Source: Acidimicrobiales bacterium
GTDB lineage: Bacteria; Actinomycetota; Acidimicrobiia; Acidimicrobiales; DATDAH01
DNA length: 64,000 bases
NCBI GenBank assembly: GCA_016794585.1
Contig: JAEUJM010000013.1
Location: 186,001 to 250,000, forward strand
Direction: 5' to 3'
Part shown: one piece after another, positions 42,330 through 51,373 of the stretch
How positions within the stretch are numbered: the first letter of the stretch is position 1
How the letters are laid out: the number at the start of each line of letters is the position of its first letter
The notes under the pieces: generated by a model
Told to the model about the DNA's origin: nothing
Databases searched by the model: none
Seen by the model: only the letters and a program-made list of their open reading frames with translations
Translations under genes and position numbers: made by a program

Positions 42330-43047
42330 GCAGCTCAGCCTTGCGGGCGACCACGTCCGCCTGCGTGACGAGCTCGCCAGGGCGAGGCCGCGGCCAGGGG
42401 CAGTCGACGGTGGTGACGACCCGGCCTGGACGGGCAGAGAGCACCACGACTCGGTCGGAGAGCACCAGTGCCTCCTCCACGTCGTGGGTGACGAAGAGCA
42501 CGGTGCGTCCGTCCGCCGTCCACACCTGTTCCAGCCACTGCTGGAACTCCCGACGGGTGATGGCGTCGAGCGCCCCGAAGGGCTCGTCGAGGAGCAGCGC
42601 CTCGGCCGGGGTCAGGAAGGTCCGCAGCAGCGCGAGGCGCTGGCGCATGCCACCGCTCAGCTGCGACGGCCACGCCCGTTCGAAGCCGGCGAGACCGAAG
42701 CGCTCGATCAGCGCCTCGGCGTCCCGGCGAGCTCGGGCCACGGGGACCCCACGCACCTCAGCGCCGAGGACCGCGTTGTCGAGCACCCGGCGCCACGGCA
42801 GCAACGCGTCGCGCTGCGGCATGTACGCGGCCCGGCCCAGCACCTCGGCGCGGCCCTGCGCCGGCGCCTCGAGTCCGGCGAGGAGGCGCAGGAGCGTGCT
42901 CTTGCCGCAGCCACTCGGCCCCACGACGGACACGAACGCGCCCTCGTCGACCGAGAGGTCGAGGCCGTCCAGCACGGGGAGGGCGCCGTCCGGCCCGGTG
43001 TAGCGGTGGTGCAGGCCGGCGACCTCGATGGCCGCGCCCGCGCTCAC
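42304..43047 (-). CDS. ABC transporter ATP-binding protein, thiamine-precursor type (ThiZ-like)
   Basis: Drives import by the neighbouring permease. It has 247 residues of the nitrate/taurine/NMT1 ATPase branch: Walker A VGPSGCGKST, Q-loop YMPQRDALLPWR, signature QLSGGMRQRLAL, Walker B ALLLDEPFGALDA and switch VTHDVEEAL. It is the last gene of the operon begun by the TPP riboswitch (binding protein, permease, substrate-binding protein, ATPase). GTG 43047 starts 26 bases downstream of the substrate-binding protein stop. Confidence 0.92.
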   Translation of the reverse strand: MSAGAAIEVAGLHHRYTGPDGALPVLDGLDLSVDEGAFVSVVGPSGCGKSTLLRLLAGLEAPAQGRAEVLGRAAYMPQRDALLPWRRVLDNAVLGAEVRGVPVARARRDAEALIERFGLAGFERAWPSQLSGGMRQRLALLRTFLTPAEALLLDEPFGALDAITRREFQQWLEQVWTADGRTVLFVTHDVEEALVLSDRVVVLSARPGRVVTTVDCPWPRPRPGELVTQADVVARKAELLRALDQAR

Positions 43048-43072
43048 GACTCGCCCCTTGTGAACACCCTGC

Positions 43073-44140
43073 TCACGGAGTGGTCGAGGACGCGGGCGAC
43101 GGTGCGGGATCGGTGGGGAGGAACTCGTCGGTGAAGGCCGCATCGGTGTCGAGCGCCTCCTCCAACAGGCCGGCGTCGACCAGGAAGTCACCGAAGTCGG
43201 ACCAGACCTGTGCCTCCTGGACCCCCCAGGGCGCTCCCTCCTCGGCGAAGCGCTCCGCGTGGTAATCGGTGCTCGCCTCGCCGAGGGCGCGGTCCAGCTC
43301 GGGCGCGGCGGCGAGGAGGAGATCGGCGGCCTGCTGGGGGTCCGAGATGGCGAGCGCGTAGCCCCGCGCCGTCGCGTCGAGGAAGTCCTCGACCAGCTCA
43401 GGGTCGTCGGCGACGGTGTCCTCGCTCGTCAAGAGCAGGGGGGTGTACCAGTCCGGGATGCAGTCCTCGTACTCGATGAAGGGAAGGGTCTCGACGTCCA
43501 CCCCGTCGACGGTGTCGGCCCGCAGGGCGTCCCAGCCGTTGAAGACCCAGGCGAAGTCGAAGCGGTCACGCTGCATGCCGGTCAGGTAGTCGACGTTGCC
43601 GACCTCCACGAACTCGACCCTCGAGGGGTCGCCGCCGTCGCACTCGACCAGCCGGTTGATGAGCTCGGTCTCCAGGGAGCCCCCGTACCCGCCGTAGGTG
43701 TGGTCCTCGAGGTCTCGGGGACGCTCGATGCCGGCGTCGGCCAGGAACATCAACGACGAGTCGTTGTGGGGCAGCAGCGTGGCGATGGACACCACGGGCA
43801 CGCCGGCGGCGCGCGCCGGCAGCAGCGACTCGGCCTGGGCGATGCCGAACTCGGCCTCACCGGTGGCGACCACGGGCTCGACCCCCGTCGCCGCCGGCTC
43901 GACGATCTCGAGATCGATGCCGACGTCCTCGTAGTAGCCGAGCTCCTCGGCGGCGTAGATGCCGGCGTGCTGGGCGTTGGGCGTCCAGTTCAGCATCAGC
44001 GTGACCTCGCGGGGCTCGCCACGGCCATCCCCGCCGGACGCCTGGTCGCCATCCGACGAACAAGCGCCGGCGGCCACGACCAGCGCCAGGAGGGCAGGGA
44101 CGGTCAGGGCTCGCCGTAGGCGGGTCGGGGTGCGGTGCAT
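43073..44140 (-). CDS. NMT1/THI5-like substrate-binding lipoprotein (ThiY-like)
   Basis: A 355-residue lipoprotein with signal helix and lipobox AAGAC. The mature part starts VTLMLNWTPNAQHAGIYAAEELGYYED, the NMT1/THI5 signature used for pyrimidine thiamine precursors (formylaminopyrimidine or HMP). Further segments GQAESLL-like (IAQAESLLPARAAGVPVV) and DFAWVFNGWD are typical. The riboswitch and the thiamine-binding protein in the operon support a thiamine-precursor ligand over taurine or nitrate. ATG 44140 adjoins the permease stop (1-base gap). Confidence 0.9.
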   Translation of the reverse strand: MHRTPTRLRRALTVPALLALVVAAGACSSDGDQASGGDGRGEPREVTLMLNWTPNAQHAGIYAAEELGYYEDVGIDLEIVEPAATGVEPVVATGEAEFGIAQAESLLPARAAGVPVVSIATLLPHNDSSLMFLADAGIERPRDLEDHTYGGYGGSLETELINRLVECDGGDPSRVEFVEVGNVDYLTGMQRDRFDFAWVFNGWDALRADTVDGVDVETLPFIEYEDCIPDWYTPLLLTSEDTVADDPELVEDFLDATARGYALAISDPQQAADLLLAAAPELDRALGEASTDYHAERFAEEGAPWGVQEAQVWSDFGDFLVDAGLLEEALDTDAAFTDEFLPTDPAPSPASSTTP

Positions 44141-44141
44141 G

Positions 44142-45002
44142 TCAGTGCTCCAGTCGGGGGTGCTGCCACGGCGTGGCGAAGCGGGCGAGGAGGCGGACGG
44201 CCAGGAAGAGGGCGACGCTGACGAGGGCGATCGCGGTGATGCCCACGAAGACCCGATCGAGGCGGAACGACGTCTGGGCACGGGTGAGGAAGATCCCGAG
44301 GCCCTCGGAGGCGCCCATCCATTCGGCGATGACGGCGCCGAGCATGGCGTAGGCGGCGGACACCTGGAGCCCGGCGAAGAAGGAGGGCAGCGCCGCCGGC
44401 ACCTGCACGGTGCGCAACAGGCGGGCGCGGCCGGCGCCCATGCTCCGGACCAGGTCCACGAGGTCCCGGTCGGTGGCGTCGATGCCGGCCACCGTGGCCA
44501 CGACCACCGGGAAGAACACGATCAGGGCGACCACGACCACCTTGGGCGCGAGGCCGAAGCCCATCCAGACGATCAGCAGCGGCGCCACGACGACCATGGG
44601 GATCGACTGCGACACCACGAGCAGGGGCAGCACCACCCGGCGCACCAGCGGCACCGTGGCGATGACGACCGCCAACCCGACGGCGACGGTGGCGCCCACC
44701 ATCAGACCCAGCACCGCGGCGGTGACCGTCGCCCCGATGTGGCCCGGGAGGGTGCCGCGGATCTCGGTGAACGCGCCCCACACGTCGCTGGGCGGCGGGA
44801 GCAGGTAGGGCGCCACGTCGAACACCCGCACGTACAGCTGCCACGCGAGCACGAGGAGGCCGACCAGTCCGAACGCGAGCGCGGTGTCGACGAGCCGTCT
44901 GCGGCGCGCTCGCCCGGGCCTCGTGAGGTCCGCCGCGGCGGCCGGCACGACGGACACGGGCACGGCCTCGACGCCGTCGGGCACGGCTCCCGGAGCCGTC
45001 AT
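44142..45002 (-). CDS. ABC transporter permease (ThiX-like)
   Basis: A 286-residue permease: Ala/Pro/Val-rich cytoplasmic N-terminus, then six hydrophobic segments with the binding-protein-dependent motif VVATVAGIDATDRDLVDLVRSMGAGRARLLRTVQVP (EAA loop). Forms the channel with the neighbouring ATPase and lipoprotein. ATG 45002 overlaps the thiamine-binding protein stop (ATGA), so translation is coupled. Confidence 0.92.
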   Translation of the reverse strand: MTAPGAVPDGVEAVPVSVVPAAAADLTRPGRARRRRLVDTALAFGLVGLLVLAWQLYVRVFDVAPYLLPPPSDVWGAFTEIRGTLPGHIGATVTAAVLGLMVGATVAVGLAVVIATVPLVRRVVLPLLVVSQSIPMVVVAPLLIVWMGFGLAPKVVVVALIVFFPVVVATVAGIDATDRDLVDLVRSMGAGRARLLRTVQVPAALPSFFAGLQVSAAYAMLGAVIAEWMGASEGLGIFLTRAQTSFRLDRVFVGITAIALVSVALFLAVRLLARFATPWQHPRLEH

Positions 45003-45304
45003 CCGGCGCCGCCGCGGAACTTGTCGGTGAGGCCGGCCACGGTGGGCTGGTCGGCGCCGGCCGCGGCCTCGGCGACCTTGATGACGGTCACCTCGGCCGT
45101 GGCGCCGGCGATCAAGGTCGCTTCGTGCACGGCCCGCACGAGGGGCCACAGCTCGTCGGGCGGCCCCTCGACGGTGGTGCCGAGCGCACCCACCTCGTAC
45201 GGCAGGCCGGCAGCCTGGATGACCGCGATGGCGGCGTCGACGTGGGCGTAGCGGTCGTTCGGGGTCCCGAGCGGCTGGGGCAGGCACTGCACCTCGATGA
45301 TCAC
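44999..45304 (-). CDS. Thiamine-binding (MTH1187/YkoF-like) protein
   Basis: A 101-residue protein of the Thiamine_BP family: MIIEVQCLPQPLGTPNDRYAHVDAAIAVI, GLPYEVGALGTTVEGPPDELW and AVHEATLIAGATAEVTVIKVA. Family members bind thiamine or related pyrimidines and often sit in thiamine-transport operons. It is the first gene after the TPP riboswitch. GTG 45304 has an AGGAGAG ribosome-binding site 9-10 bases upstream. Confidence 0.9.
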   Translation of the reverse strand: MIIEVQCLPQPLGTPNDRYAHVDAAIAVIQAAGLPYEVGALGTTVEGPPDELWPLVRAVHEATLIAGATAEVTVIKVAEAAAGADQPTVAGLTDKFRGGAG

Positions 45305-45365
45305 GCTTGCTCTCTCCTGTGGCTCGTGCCCGGCAGGTTGAGAGGGCGGATCGGTGTCGATCCCG

Positions 45366-45458
45366 AACTTCCCTGCGCCGGCATGACCCGGATCAGGTTC
45401 GACGGTCGGGGGCTGGCCAGCCCACCCTCTCAGCCCGGTCCACCGGACTCCCGTGTTC
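45366..45458 (-). promoter_or_regulatory. TPP riboswitch (THI element)
   Basis: On the minus strand the leader contains the GGGCTGAGAGGG box and, downstream, CCTGATCCGGGTCATGCCGG followed by CGCAGGGAAG: the two conserved halves of the TPP aptamer in correct order and spacing. A GATC-GACACC-GATC hairpin follows before the ribosome-binding site and could act in the expression platform. It should repress the thiamine uptake operon when TPP is high. Confidence 0.93.
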
Positions 45459-45505
45459 TGACCACGACGCTACCAGCGGCGCGCCCATCGCACCGCGGCG
45501 CTGGA

Positions 45506-45511
45506 TAGATT
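45506..45511 (+). promoter_or_regulatory. -10 box TAGATT, leaderless start of fbiC
   Basis: TAGATT ends 6 nt before ATG 45518, in the spacer shared with the divergent thiamine operon. Confidence 0.5.
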
Positions 45512-45517
45512 CCGCCC

Positions 45518-47794
45518 ATGGCGCTGACCGACCGCTCGCTCGCCGAACTGCAGGCCGACGCGCGGGCGATCCGCGACACCGCCCACGGCAACCGGGTGAC
45601 GTACTCGCCCAAGGTCTTCATCCCGTTGACCATGCTCTGCCGCGACAAGTGCGGTTACTGCACCTTCGCCCAGCCCCCGGCCCGGCTCGAGCACCCCTAT
45701 CTCGGCGCCGACCAGGTGCTGGCCATCGCCGCCGCCGGCGCCGAGGCGGGCTGCCACGAGGCGCTGTTCACCCTCGGCGAACGACCCGAGGAGCGCTACC
45801 CGGCCGCACGCGAGTGGCTCGACGAGCACGGCCACGCCACGACGGTCGACTACCTCGTGGCCATGGCCCGCCTCGTGCTCGACGAGACCGGCTTGCTCCC
45901 CCACGCCAACGCCGGCGCCCTGTACGCCGACGAGCTCGCGGCGCTGCGGGCGGTGTCGCCCTCGCAGGGGATGATGCTCGAGAGCCTCAACCCCGACCTC
46001 GACGCCCACCGGGGCTCGCCGGACAAGACGCCCGAGCGGCGCCTGGCCACCCTCGAGGCGGCGGGCGAGCTGGCCATACCGTTCACCACCGGCATCCTCG
46101 TCGGCATCGGCGAGTCCCGCGCCGACCGCATCGCCGCGCTGGAGGCCATCGCCGCCTCGCACCGCCGCTGGGGCCACGTGCAGGAGGTGATCGTCCAGAA
46201 CTTCCTGCCCAAGCCCGGCACGGGGATGCACCTGCACCCGGCCTGCCCCGACGACGAGTACCTCGAGGCCATCGCCCTCGCCCGCCTGATCCTGCCGCCC
46301 GAGATCCACCTCCAGGCGCCGCCGAACCTGTCCGACGACTTCGGCCACCTGCTCGACTCGGGCATCGACGACTGGGGCGGCGTCTCCCCCATCACCGCCG
46401 ACCACGTGAACCCCGAGCGCCCCTGGCCGGCGCTCGACCGGATCCGCTCGGTGACCGAGGACCGCGGCCACACGCTCGCCCCCCGCCTCACCATCTACCC
46501 CGAGTACGTGCTCGATCCCGAGCGCTGGCTCGACGAGGGGCTCCGCTTCCCGGTGATGGACCGCAGCGACGCCGAGGGACTCGGTCGCGACGACCACTGG
46601 TACTCCGGCGCCGACGAGGCGCCGCCGGTGCTCATCCCGCCGCCCCCAGCCCCCGGAAACAGGCCGGGCATCAGCGCCGACAGCGCGGTGGCCGAGGTGC
46701 TCGCGGGGGTCCGGGCGGGCGAGCAGGTGGACGAGGACGCCATCGTCACCCTCTTCAGCGCCCGGGGCCCCGAGGTCGGCGCCGTCGCCGCCCTCGCCGA
46801 CGAGCTGCGCGCCGAGGCGGTCGGTGACGTCGTCACCTGGGTCCACAACCGCAACATCAACTACACGAACGTCTGCACCTTCAAGTGCCGCTTCTGCGGG
46901 TTCTCGAAGGGGCCCCTCTCGCTCAACCTGCGGGGCAAGCCCTACCTGCTCACCCTCGACGACATCGCCGAGCGGGTGCGCGAAGCATGGGACCGGGGCG
47001 CCACCGAGGTCTGTCTCCAGGGCGGCATCCACCCCGACTTCGACGGCGACTACTACATCGACGTCACCCGCGCGGTGAAGGAGGCCGCTCCCGACATCCA
47101 CGTGCACGGCTTCACCGCGCTCGAGGTCACCGAGGGCGCCAAGCGCCTCGGCGAGCCGTTGGACGTGTACCTCCGTCGCCTCATGGACGCCGGCCTGCGC
47201 ACCCTGCCCGGCACCGCCGCCGAGATCCTCGACGACGAGGTCCGCAAGGTGCTGTGCAGCGACAAGATCGACACCGACGAGTGGCTCGACGCCCACCGCA
47301 CGGCCCACTCGATCGGGCTGCGCTCCAACATCACCATCATGTTCGGCTCCATCGAGCAGCCCCGCAGCTGGGCCCGCCACCTGGTGCGCACACGGGCCCT
47401 CCAGGAGGAGACGGGCGGTTTCACCGAGTTCGTGCCCCTGCCGTTCGTGCACATGGCCGCGCCCATCTACCTCCAGCGCAAGGCGCGGCGCGGACCCACC
47501 TTCCGGGAGTCCGTCCTGATGCACGCCGTGGGCCGCATCGCCTACCGGGGCGCCATCGACAACATCCAGGCGTCCTGGGTGAAGCTGGGCTTCGGGGGCG
47601 CCCGCCAGCTGCTCCAGGCCGGCGTGAACGACCTCGGCGGCACGCTCATGGACGAGAACATCTCGCGTGCGGCCGGCGCCAGCCACGGTCAGATGGCCGA
47701 GGAGGCCGACTTCCGCGCCCTGGTCGAGCCGCTCGGCCGCACCCTCGAGCAGCGCACCACGCTGTACGGCCGGGTCGCCGCCACCACCGGATGA
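45518..47794 (+). CDS. fbiC: FO synthase (CofG-CofH fusion), coenzyme F420 biosynthesis
   Basis: Makes the deazaflavin FO from tyrosine and a pyrimidine by two radical-SAM reactions. It has 758 residues. The N-terminal CofG-like half carries CRDKCGYC (Cys41, 45, 48) and the C-terminal CofH-like half carries CTFKCRFC (Cys453, 457, 460); each binds a [4Fe-4S] cluster. A Pro-rich linker at about 372-382 joins the halves. Length and domain order match FbiC. Leaderless ATG. It implies F420 use in the organism. The LOG gene overlaps its stop by ATGA. Confidence 0.96.
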   Translation: MALTDRSLAELQADARAIRDTAHGNRVTYSPKVFIPLTMLCRDKCGYCTFAQPPARLEHPYLGADQVLAIAAAGAEAGCHEALFTLGERPEERYPAAREWLDEHGHATTVDYLVAMARLVLDETGLLPHANAGALYADELAALRAVSPSQGMMLESLNPDLDAHRGSPDKTPERRLATLEAAGELAIPFTTGILVGIGESRADRIAALEAIAASHRRWGHVQEVIVQNFLPKPGTGMHLHPACPDDEYLEAIALARLILPPEIHLQAPPNLSDDFGHLLDSGIDDWGGVSPITADHVNPERPWPALDRIRSVTEDRGHTLAPRLTIYPEYVLDPERWLDEGLRFPVMDRSDAEGLGRDDHWYSGADEAPPVLIPPPPAPGNRPGISADSAVAEVLAGVRAGEQVDEDAIVTLFSARGPEVGAVAALADELRAEAVGDVVTWVHNRNINYTNVCTFKCRFCGFSKGPLSLNLRGKPYLLTLDDIAERVREAWDRGATEVCLQGGIHPDFDGDYYIDVTRAVKEAAPDIHVHGFTALEVTEGAKRLGEPLDVYLRRLMDAGLRTLPGTAAEILDDEVRKVLCSDKIDTDEWLDAHRTAHSIGLRSNITIMFGSIEQPRSWARHLVRTRALQEETGGFTEFVPLPFVHMAAPIYLQRKARRGPTFRESVLMHAVGRIAYRGAIDNIQASWVKLGFGGARQLLQAGVNDLGGTLMDENISRAAGASHGQMAEEADFRALVEPLGRTLEQRTTLYGRVAATTG

Positions 47795-48891
47795 CCGAGC
47801 GCGGCCCCAACGGCCGACCGGCGTCAAGCACCGGCAACCCCGAGATCGACGCCACCATCTCGCAGCTCCTCGACCTCTCCGGCGCCACCGAGGACCGGGA
47901 TCTGCTCTTCGAGCTCTTCGCCACCGCCACCGATCTCGCCGGCGACGACGCCGACCGCCTCGACCTGAAGATCGCCACCGCCGCGCTGCGGGAGATGGCC
48001 GTGGCGTTCGAGATGTTCGCCCCCTACCGCGCGTTTCCGAAGATCACCATCTTCGGGTCGGCCCGCACGCAGCCCGACGACCCGCTGTACGTCCAAGCCC
48101 GCGACCTCGCCGCGGCCATGGCGTCACACGGATGGATGGTCATCACGGGGGCGGGGCCGGGGATCATGGCCGCCGGCATCGAGGGCGCCGGGCGGGAGCA
48201 CTCCTTCGGGGTCAACATCCGCCTCCCGCACGAGCAGGAGCCCAACCCCTTCATCAAGGGCGACCCGAAGCTCGTGGCCATGAAGTACTTCTTCACCCGC
48301 AAGCTCGAGCTCATCAAGGAGTCCGACGGCTTCGTGGTGCTGCCCGGCGGCTTCGGCACCCTCGACGAGTCCTTCGAGCTGCTCACCTTGCTCCAGAACG
48401 GCAAGACCCTCCCCACCCCGGTGGTCTTCCTGGAGACGCCCGGCGGCACCTACTGGGACGAGTGGGAGTCCTTCCTCGCCACCGAGATCGCGCCCCGCGG
48501 CTACATCCACGACCACGACCTCGACCTGTTCCTCGTGACCGAGGCCGTCGACGAGGCCGTGGCCGAGATCCGGGGCTTCTACCGCAACTACCACTCCATC
48601 CGCTGGACCGGCGCCACCTTGATCATCCGCCTGCGGGCCGCCCCGACCGACGCCGAGCTGACCCAGCTGAACGTCGACTTCGGCGACCTCGCCGTCTCCG
48701 GCGGCATCGAGCGATCGGGCCCCACCGGCCCCGAGGCGGCCGACGACGACCATCCCGACCTCCCCCGCCTGCGCATCCGTTTCGACTTCAACCGCTACGG
48801 CCGCCTCCGCACCCTGATCGACGCCCTGAACGCCCTCCCGTCGGCCCCCGCCGACCTCCCCCTGCCGCCCGGCCACGGCGCCCACCCCTGA
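47791..48891 (+). CDS. LOG-family protein (cytokinin-riboside 5'-monophosphate phosphoribohydrolase-like)
   Basis: A 366-residue Rossmann-fold protein with core segments ITIFGSARTQPDDPLY, VITGAGPGIMAAGIEGA and the diagnostic PGGFGTLDE. Single-domain LOG proteins are about 190 residues; this one has an N-terminal helical extension of about 80 and a C-terminal beta-alpha domain (ATLIIRLRAAPTDAELTQLN). The family cleaves nucleoside monophosphates; the substrate here is unknown. ATG 47791 overlaps the fbiC stop, so it may serve nucleotide recycling tied to FO synthesis, or simply be coupled. Confidence 0.85.
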   Translation: MTERGPNGRPASSTGNPEIDATISQLLDLSGATEDRDLLFELFATATDLAGDDADRLDLKIATAALREMAVAFEMFAPYRAFPKITIFGSARTQPDDPLYVQARDLAAAMASHGWMVITGAGPGIMAAGIEGAGREHSFGVNIRLPHEQEPNPFIKGDPKLVAMKYFFTRKLELIKESDGFVVLPGGFGTLDESFELLTLLQNGKTLPTPVVFLETPGGTYWDEWESFLATEIAPRGYIHDHDLDLFLVTEAVDEAVAEIRGFYRNYHSIRWTGATLIIRLRAAPTDAELTQLNVDFGDLAVSGGIERSGPTGPEAADDDHPDLPRLRIRFDFNRYGRLRTLIDALNALPSAPADLPLPPGHGAHP

Positions 48892-48903
48892 TTGCTGAAC
48901 CAC

Positions 48904-48909
48904 TAGCCT
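48904..48909 (+). promoter_or_regulatory. -10 box TAGCCT, leaderless start of the 71-aa protein
   Basis: TAGCCT ends 7 nt before GTG 48917, directly after the LOG gene. Confidence 0.4.
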
Positions 48910-48916
48910 CACCGAC

Positions 48917-49132
48917 GTGTGGCTGTTCGACCTCGCCGATCTGTTCGCGCCGCTCGGTGATTTCAGCGTTCGCAAGTTCGGCCGAGGCCTCATGCAAGGC
49001 GCGGCAGAGGGGCCCGGCGGCGCCTTCGACGACCCCGAGGAGCTCCCCGCTCCGGCCGTCCCCGAACCTCCCCCGCCGGACCTTCCCGACACCGGCTGGG
49101 ACCGCTTCGCCCCCCAGGAACGCCCCTTCTGA
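48917..49132 (+). CDS. Small Pro-rich protein, unknown
   Basis: A 71-residue protein: a short amphipathic N-terminus (VWLFDLADLFAPLGDFSVRK) and a Pro/Glu-rich, probably disordered tail ending in PQERPF. No family recognised. Support comes from a leaderless -10 box before the GTG, its position after the LOG gene and coding-like third-position GC. It could still be spurious. Confidence 0.45.
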   Translation: MWLFDLADLFAPLGDFSVRKFGRGLMQGAAEGPGGAFDDPEELPAPAVPEPPPPDLPDTGWDRFAPQERPF

Positions 49133-49260
49133 CCGCTACCCGACGGTGACGGTCTGGACGACCTGCGCCCGGAACGCGCCGCCGCCGTAGTCGGCCGCGT
49201 GGGGGCGGCCTCACCTGGTGGGTGGCGGTCGGTTCGAAGGTGGTGGTGCGGCGGCCCGGG

Positions 49261-50541
49261 TCAGGGCTGGGTTCGTCGCTTCCGGGGTTGGCCGGGCAGG
49301 TCGTGTTTCTTGGCTCTCTGGTGTTCTTTCCAGAGGTTGTGGCCTTTGCAGAGGGGCCGGCCGTTGGCGGCGTCGGTGAGGCCACCGTCGACCCAGGCGA
49401 TGACGTGGTCGATCTCGCAGTGCACGGACCGGATCGAACACGACGCGTGGTCACAGACCGGGAACGCGAGCTTCGTGGCGTCGCGTGGTCGGCCGGTGAA
49501 GAACCGGCGGGTCTTCGAGAAGTTGAGGGCGTGGCCGTTCTCGTCGACGGCGAGCACGCCGATCCACCCGGCGACCGAGGCCCAGACGGCTTGTTCGGGG
49601 GTGACGGGGGTGCCGTCGGCGAACTCGCAGCGCCGTTCGAACGGGTACCGGTACTGGTTGGGGTCCTCGCCGCGGATCGCGGCGAGGATCCTGGCCAACG
49701 CGATCAGGTAGGTGGCGTGGTCGCAGACCACGGTGGTGCCCAGCGAGGTCTCGGCGGCGACGCCGCCGTGCTCGCGGGACGCTTCGGCCATGTTGGCCAG
49801 GGCGTCGTGGCGGCGCTGGGCGGGGGTGCGATCCAGGTCGTTCACGGTGGCGGCGTCACCGAGCCGGGCGCGGGCGTCGGCCCACTCGGCGTCCAACAAC
49901 AGCTGGTAGTGGCGGTCGAGCTCGTTCTTGACCAGGTGGAACCCGAACGGCTCCATCCACCCGTCCAACCGGCCCATCCCCTCGAAGGTCTCCGAGGCGT
50001 GCACCCGTCGTTCTTCGTAGTTGGACAGGGCCCGGCGCTCGGTGCCCTCCGGGTCGACCGCGTCGCGCCAGTTGCGGAGCTCCCGGGCGAACTCGTCGTA
50101 GGGCAGGGTGCGGGCCTTGTCGACCAACATGGCCTCGTCGCGGGCGAACTCGACCGCCAACGCGAACAGGTTGGCCCGACACAGCAACGACACGTGTTCG
50201 AGGCCGATGTCGCCGAGCTCGAACGCGGCCACGGTGTGAGGCATGGTCCGGAGCTTGCGGGCCAGACCCCGCCGCCACCCGATCGACTCCTGACGCCCAC
50301 ACGTCAACTCCGCGATCCGGGACGCCGCCGACAACGCCCCGGTGGCCTTCCACTCCTTCGACGCGTCGTACACGCCGAGGCACTCGATCTCGGCGGCGTC
50401 GACCATGGCCCGGATCTGCGCGAACCCCACCAGGGAGTCCTCCAATGTGGCGACCGGCTCGTTCGCCCAGACCACGCCGCGGAGCTTCTCCGCTGCCTGG
50501 TGCACATCGACCAACTCAGTACGCACGACGACCACTCCCAA
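49261..50541 (-). CDS. DUF222 / HNH endonuclease protein (13E12-repeat family type)
   Basis: A 426-residue protein with an N-terminal DUF222 helical domain and a C-terminal HNH nuclease: CEIDHVIAWVDGG, then NGRPLCKGHNLWKEHQ. Such genes are multicopy in actinobacterial genomes and are thought to spread with mobile DNA; the true substrate is unknown. Candidate starts are TTG 50541, GTG 50535 and GTG 50526; the first conserved residues begin soon after. It lies in an accessory-like stretch flanked by spacers with no clear genes. Confidence 0.88.
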   Translation of the reverse strand: MGVVVVRTELVDVHQAAEKLRGVVWANEPVATLEDSLVGFAQIRAMVDAAEIECLGVYDASKEWKATGALSAASRIAELTCGRQESIGWRRGLARKLRTMPHTVAAFELGDIGLEHVSLLCRANLFALAVEFARDEAMLVDKARTLPYDEFARELRNWRDAVDPEGTERRALSNYEERRVHASETFEGMGRLDGWMEPFGFHLVKNELDRHYQLLLDAEWADARARLGDAATVNDLDRTPAQRRHDALANMAEASREHGGVAAETSLGTTVVCDHATYLIALARILAAIRGEDPNQYRYPFERRCEFADGTPVTPEQAVWASVAGWIGVLAVDENGHALNFSKTRRFFTGRPRDATKLAFPVCDHASCSIRSVHCEIDHVIAWVDGGLTDAANGRPLCKGHNLWKEHQRAKKHDLPGQPRKRRTQP

Positions 50542-50930
50542 CCACGAGAAACGCGAGATGTCCGGGGAAGTGGCAGCCGACCCATCACGGAAAACCGGGC
50601 CAGACCAGGGCTGCGAACTGGTGTTCGGTCACCCTACCCCGAAACAGCTGCTGGCGCAAGGCGTTCTGATCGAAAGTCGGCGCCCGAGCTCGCGCCACCC
50701 GCTGGAGGATTCCGCCGTCTCCAACCTGGCCCATGCAATGGGCTTCCTTCGGCTCCGTGGAAGGAACCGCAGGGGGTTCCGTCACCCGGCCCTGCGTGAG
50801 CGACCGGCATCCTCAGCCTCGGGCAGGAGGGGCTACGGGAGACAATGGGCTCAGAGCGGGCGGTCGAGTGATCGGTGCTCGTCGTGGGTCGAGCCGTTCG
50901 ACCGGCGCCCTCCCAGCACCCAGCGACGGT
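50542..50930. other. Gene-poor spacer (~390 bp)
   Basis: Between the divergent DUF222 and lipoprotein genes. I see no credible ORF; open frames here are Arg/Ser-rich and lack family-like features. A small hairpin (GGAACC-GCAGG-GGTTCC) lies near 50759-50777. It may hold the DUF222 promoter; no clear -10 was assigned. Confidence 0.4.
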
Positions 50931-50936
50931 TACCGT
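50931..50936 (+). promoter_or_regulatory. -10 box TACCGT, leaderless start of the lipoprotein gene
   Basis: TACCGT ends 6 nt before GTG 50943. Confidence 0.45.
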
Positions 50937-50942
50937 CAGGCC

Positions 50943-51260
50943 GTGCGCACCCTGCTGACGACCGCGGCCGTCGTGGCCCTGACCATCGCGCTCGTCTCGG
51001 GGTGCTCGAACGACGAGTCGCCTGACTTCGACGTCTCTGACGCTCAGGCGTTCGCCACCGCCCAACGGGTCTGCAGTACGGCGCCACCCGAGCAACTGGC
51101 AGAGCAACTCGGAGTGCTCAACAGTCCGACCGACGTCGCCCGGGCCTACAGCGAAACGGTCGCCGCAGAGGACCGCGAGAACGCCTTCGCCGGGTGCCTC
51201 GCAGGTCTTGCGTCGCGCCCTGGGGGGCAACTGGGCACGGCACCACGTCCGCCAGGCTGA
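50943..51260 (+). CDS. Small predicted lipoprotein, unknown
   Basis: A 105-residue protein with a signal helix (RTLLTTAAVVALTIALVS) and lipobox LVSGC. The mature part is acidic (DESPDFDVSDAQAFATAQRV) with two further cysteines, one in RVCST and one in AGCLA, possibly a disulfide. Leaderless GTG. No family recognised. Convergent with the next lipoprotein gene. Confidence 0.6.
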   Translation: MRTLLTTAAVVALTIALVSGCSNDESPDFDVSDAQAFATAQRVCSTAPPEQLAEQLGVLNSPTDVARAYSETVAAEDRENAFAGCLAGLASRPGGQLGTAPRPPG

Positions 51261-51373
51261 CGCTCGCCTGGACGACGGCCACAAGCCCGATCCGCCGGGC
51301 CGCGGTGGTCCCTCCCGCGGCGTGCCTCCTGTGTTGCCACCCTGCAGCGACGCGGGGCGGCCTGCACACGCTG

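Noticed and set aside
45305-45517. T-box or other leader instead of a TPP riboswitch
   Set aside because: Both conserved TPP aptamer halves are present in order; no specifier-loop-like pattern.
49139-49260. Gene between the 71-aa protein and DUF222
   Set aside because: Spacer of about 120 bases between convergent genes; no start with ribosome-binding site or -10 box found.
50601-50940. Broken gene or pseudogene in the DUF222 flank
   Set aside because: No frame shows recognisable family similarity; only short Arg/Ser-rich frames are open.
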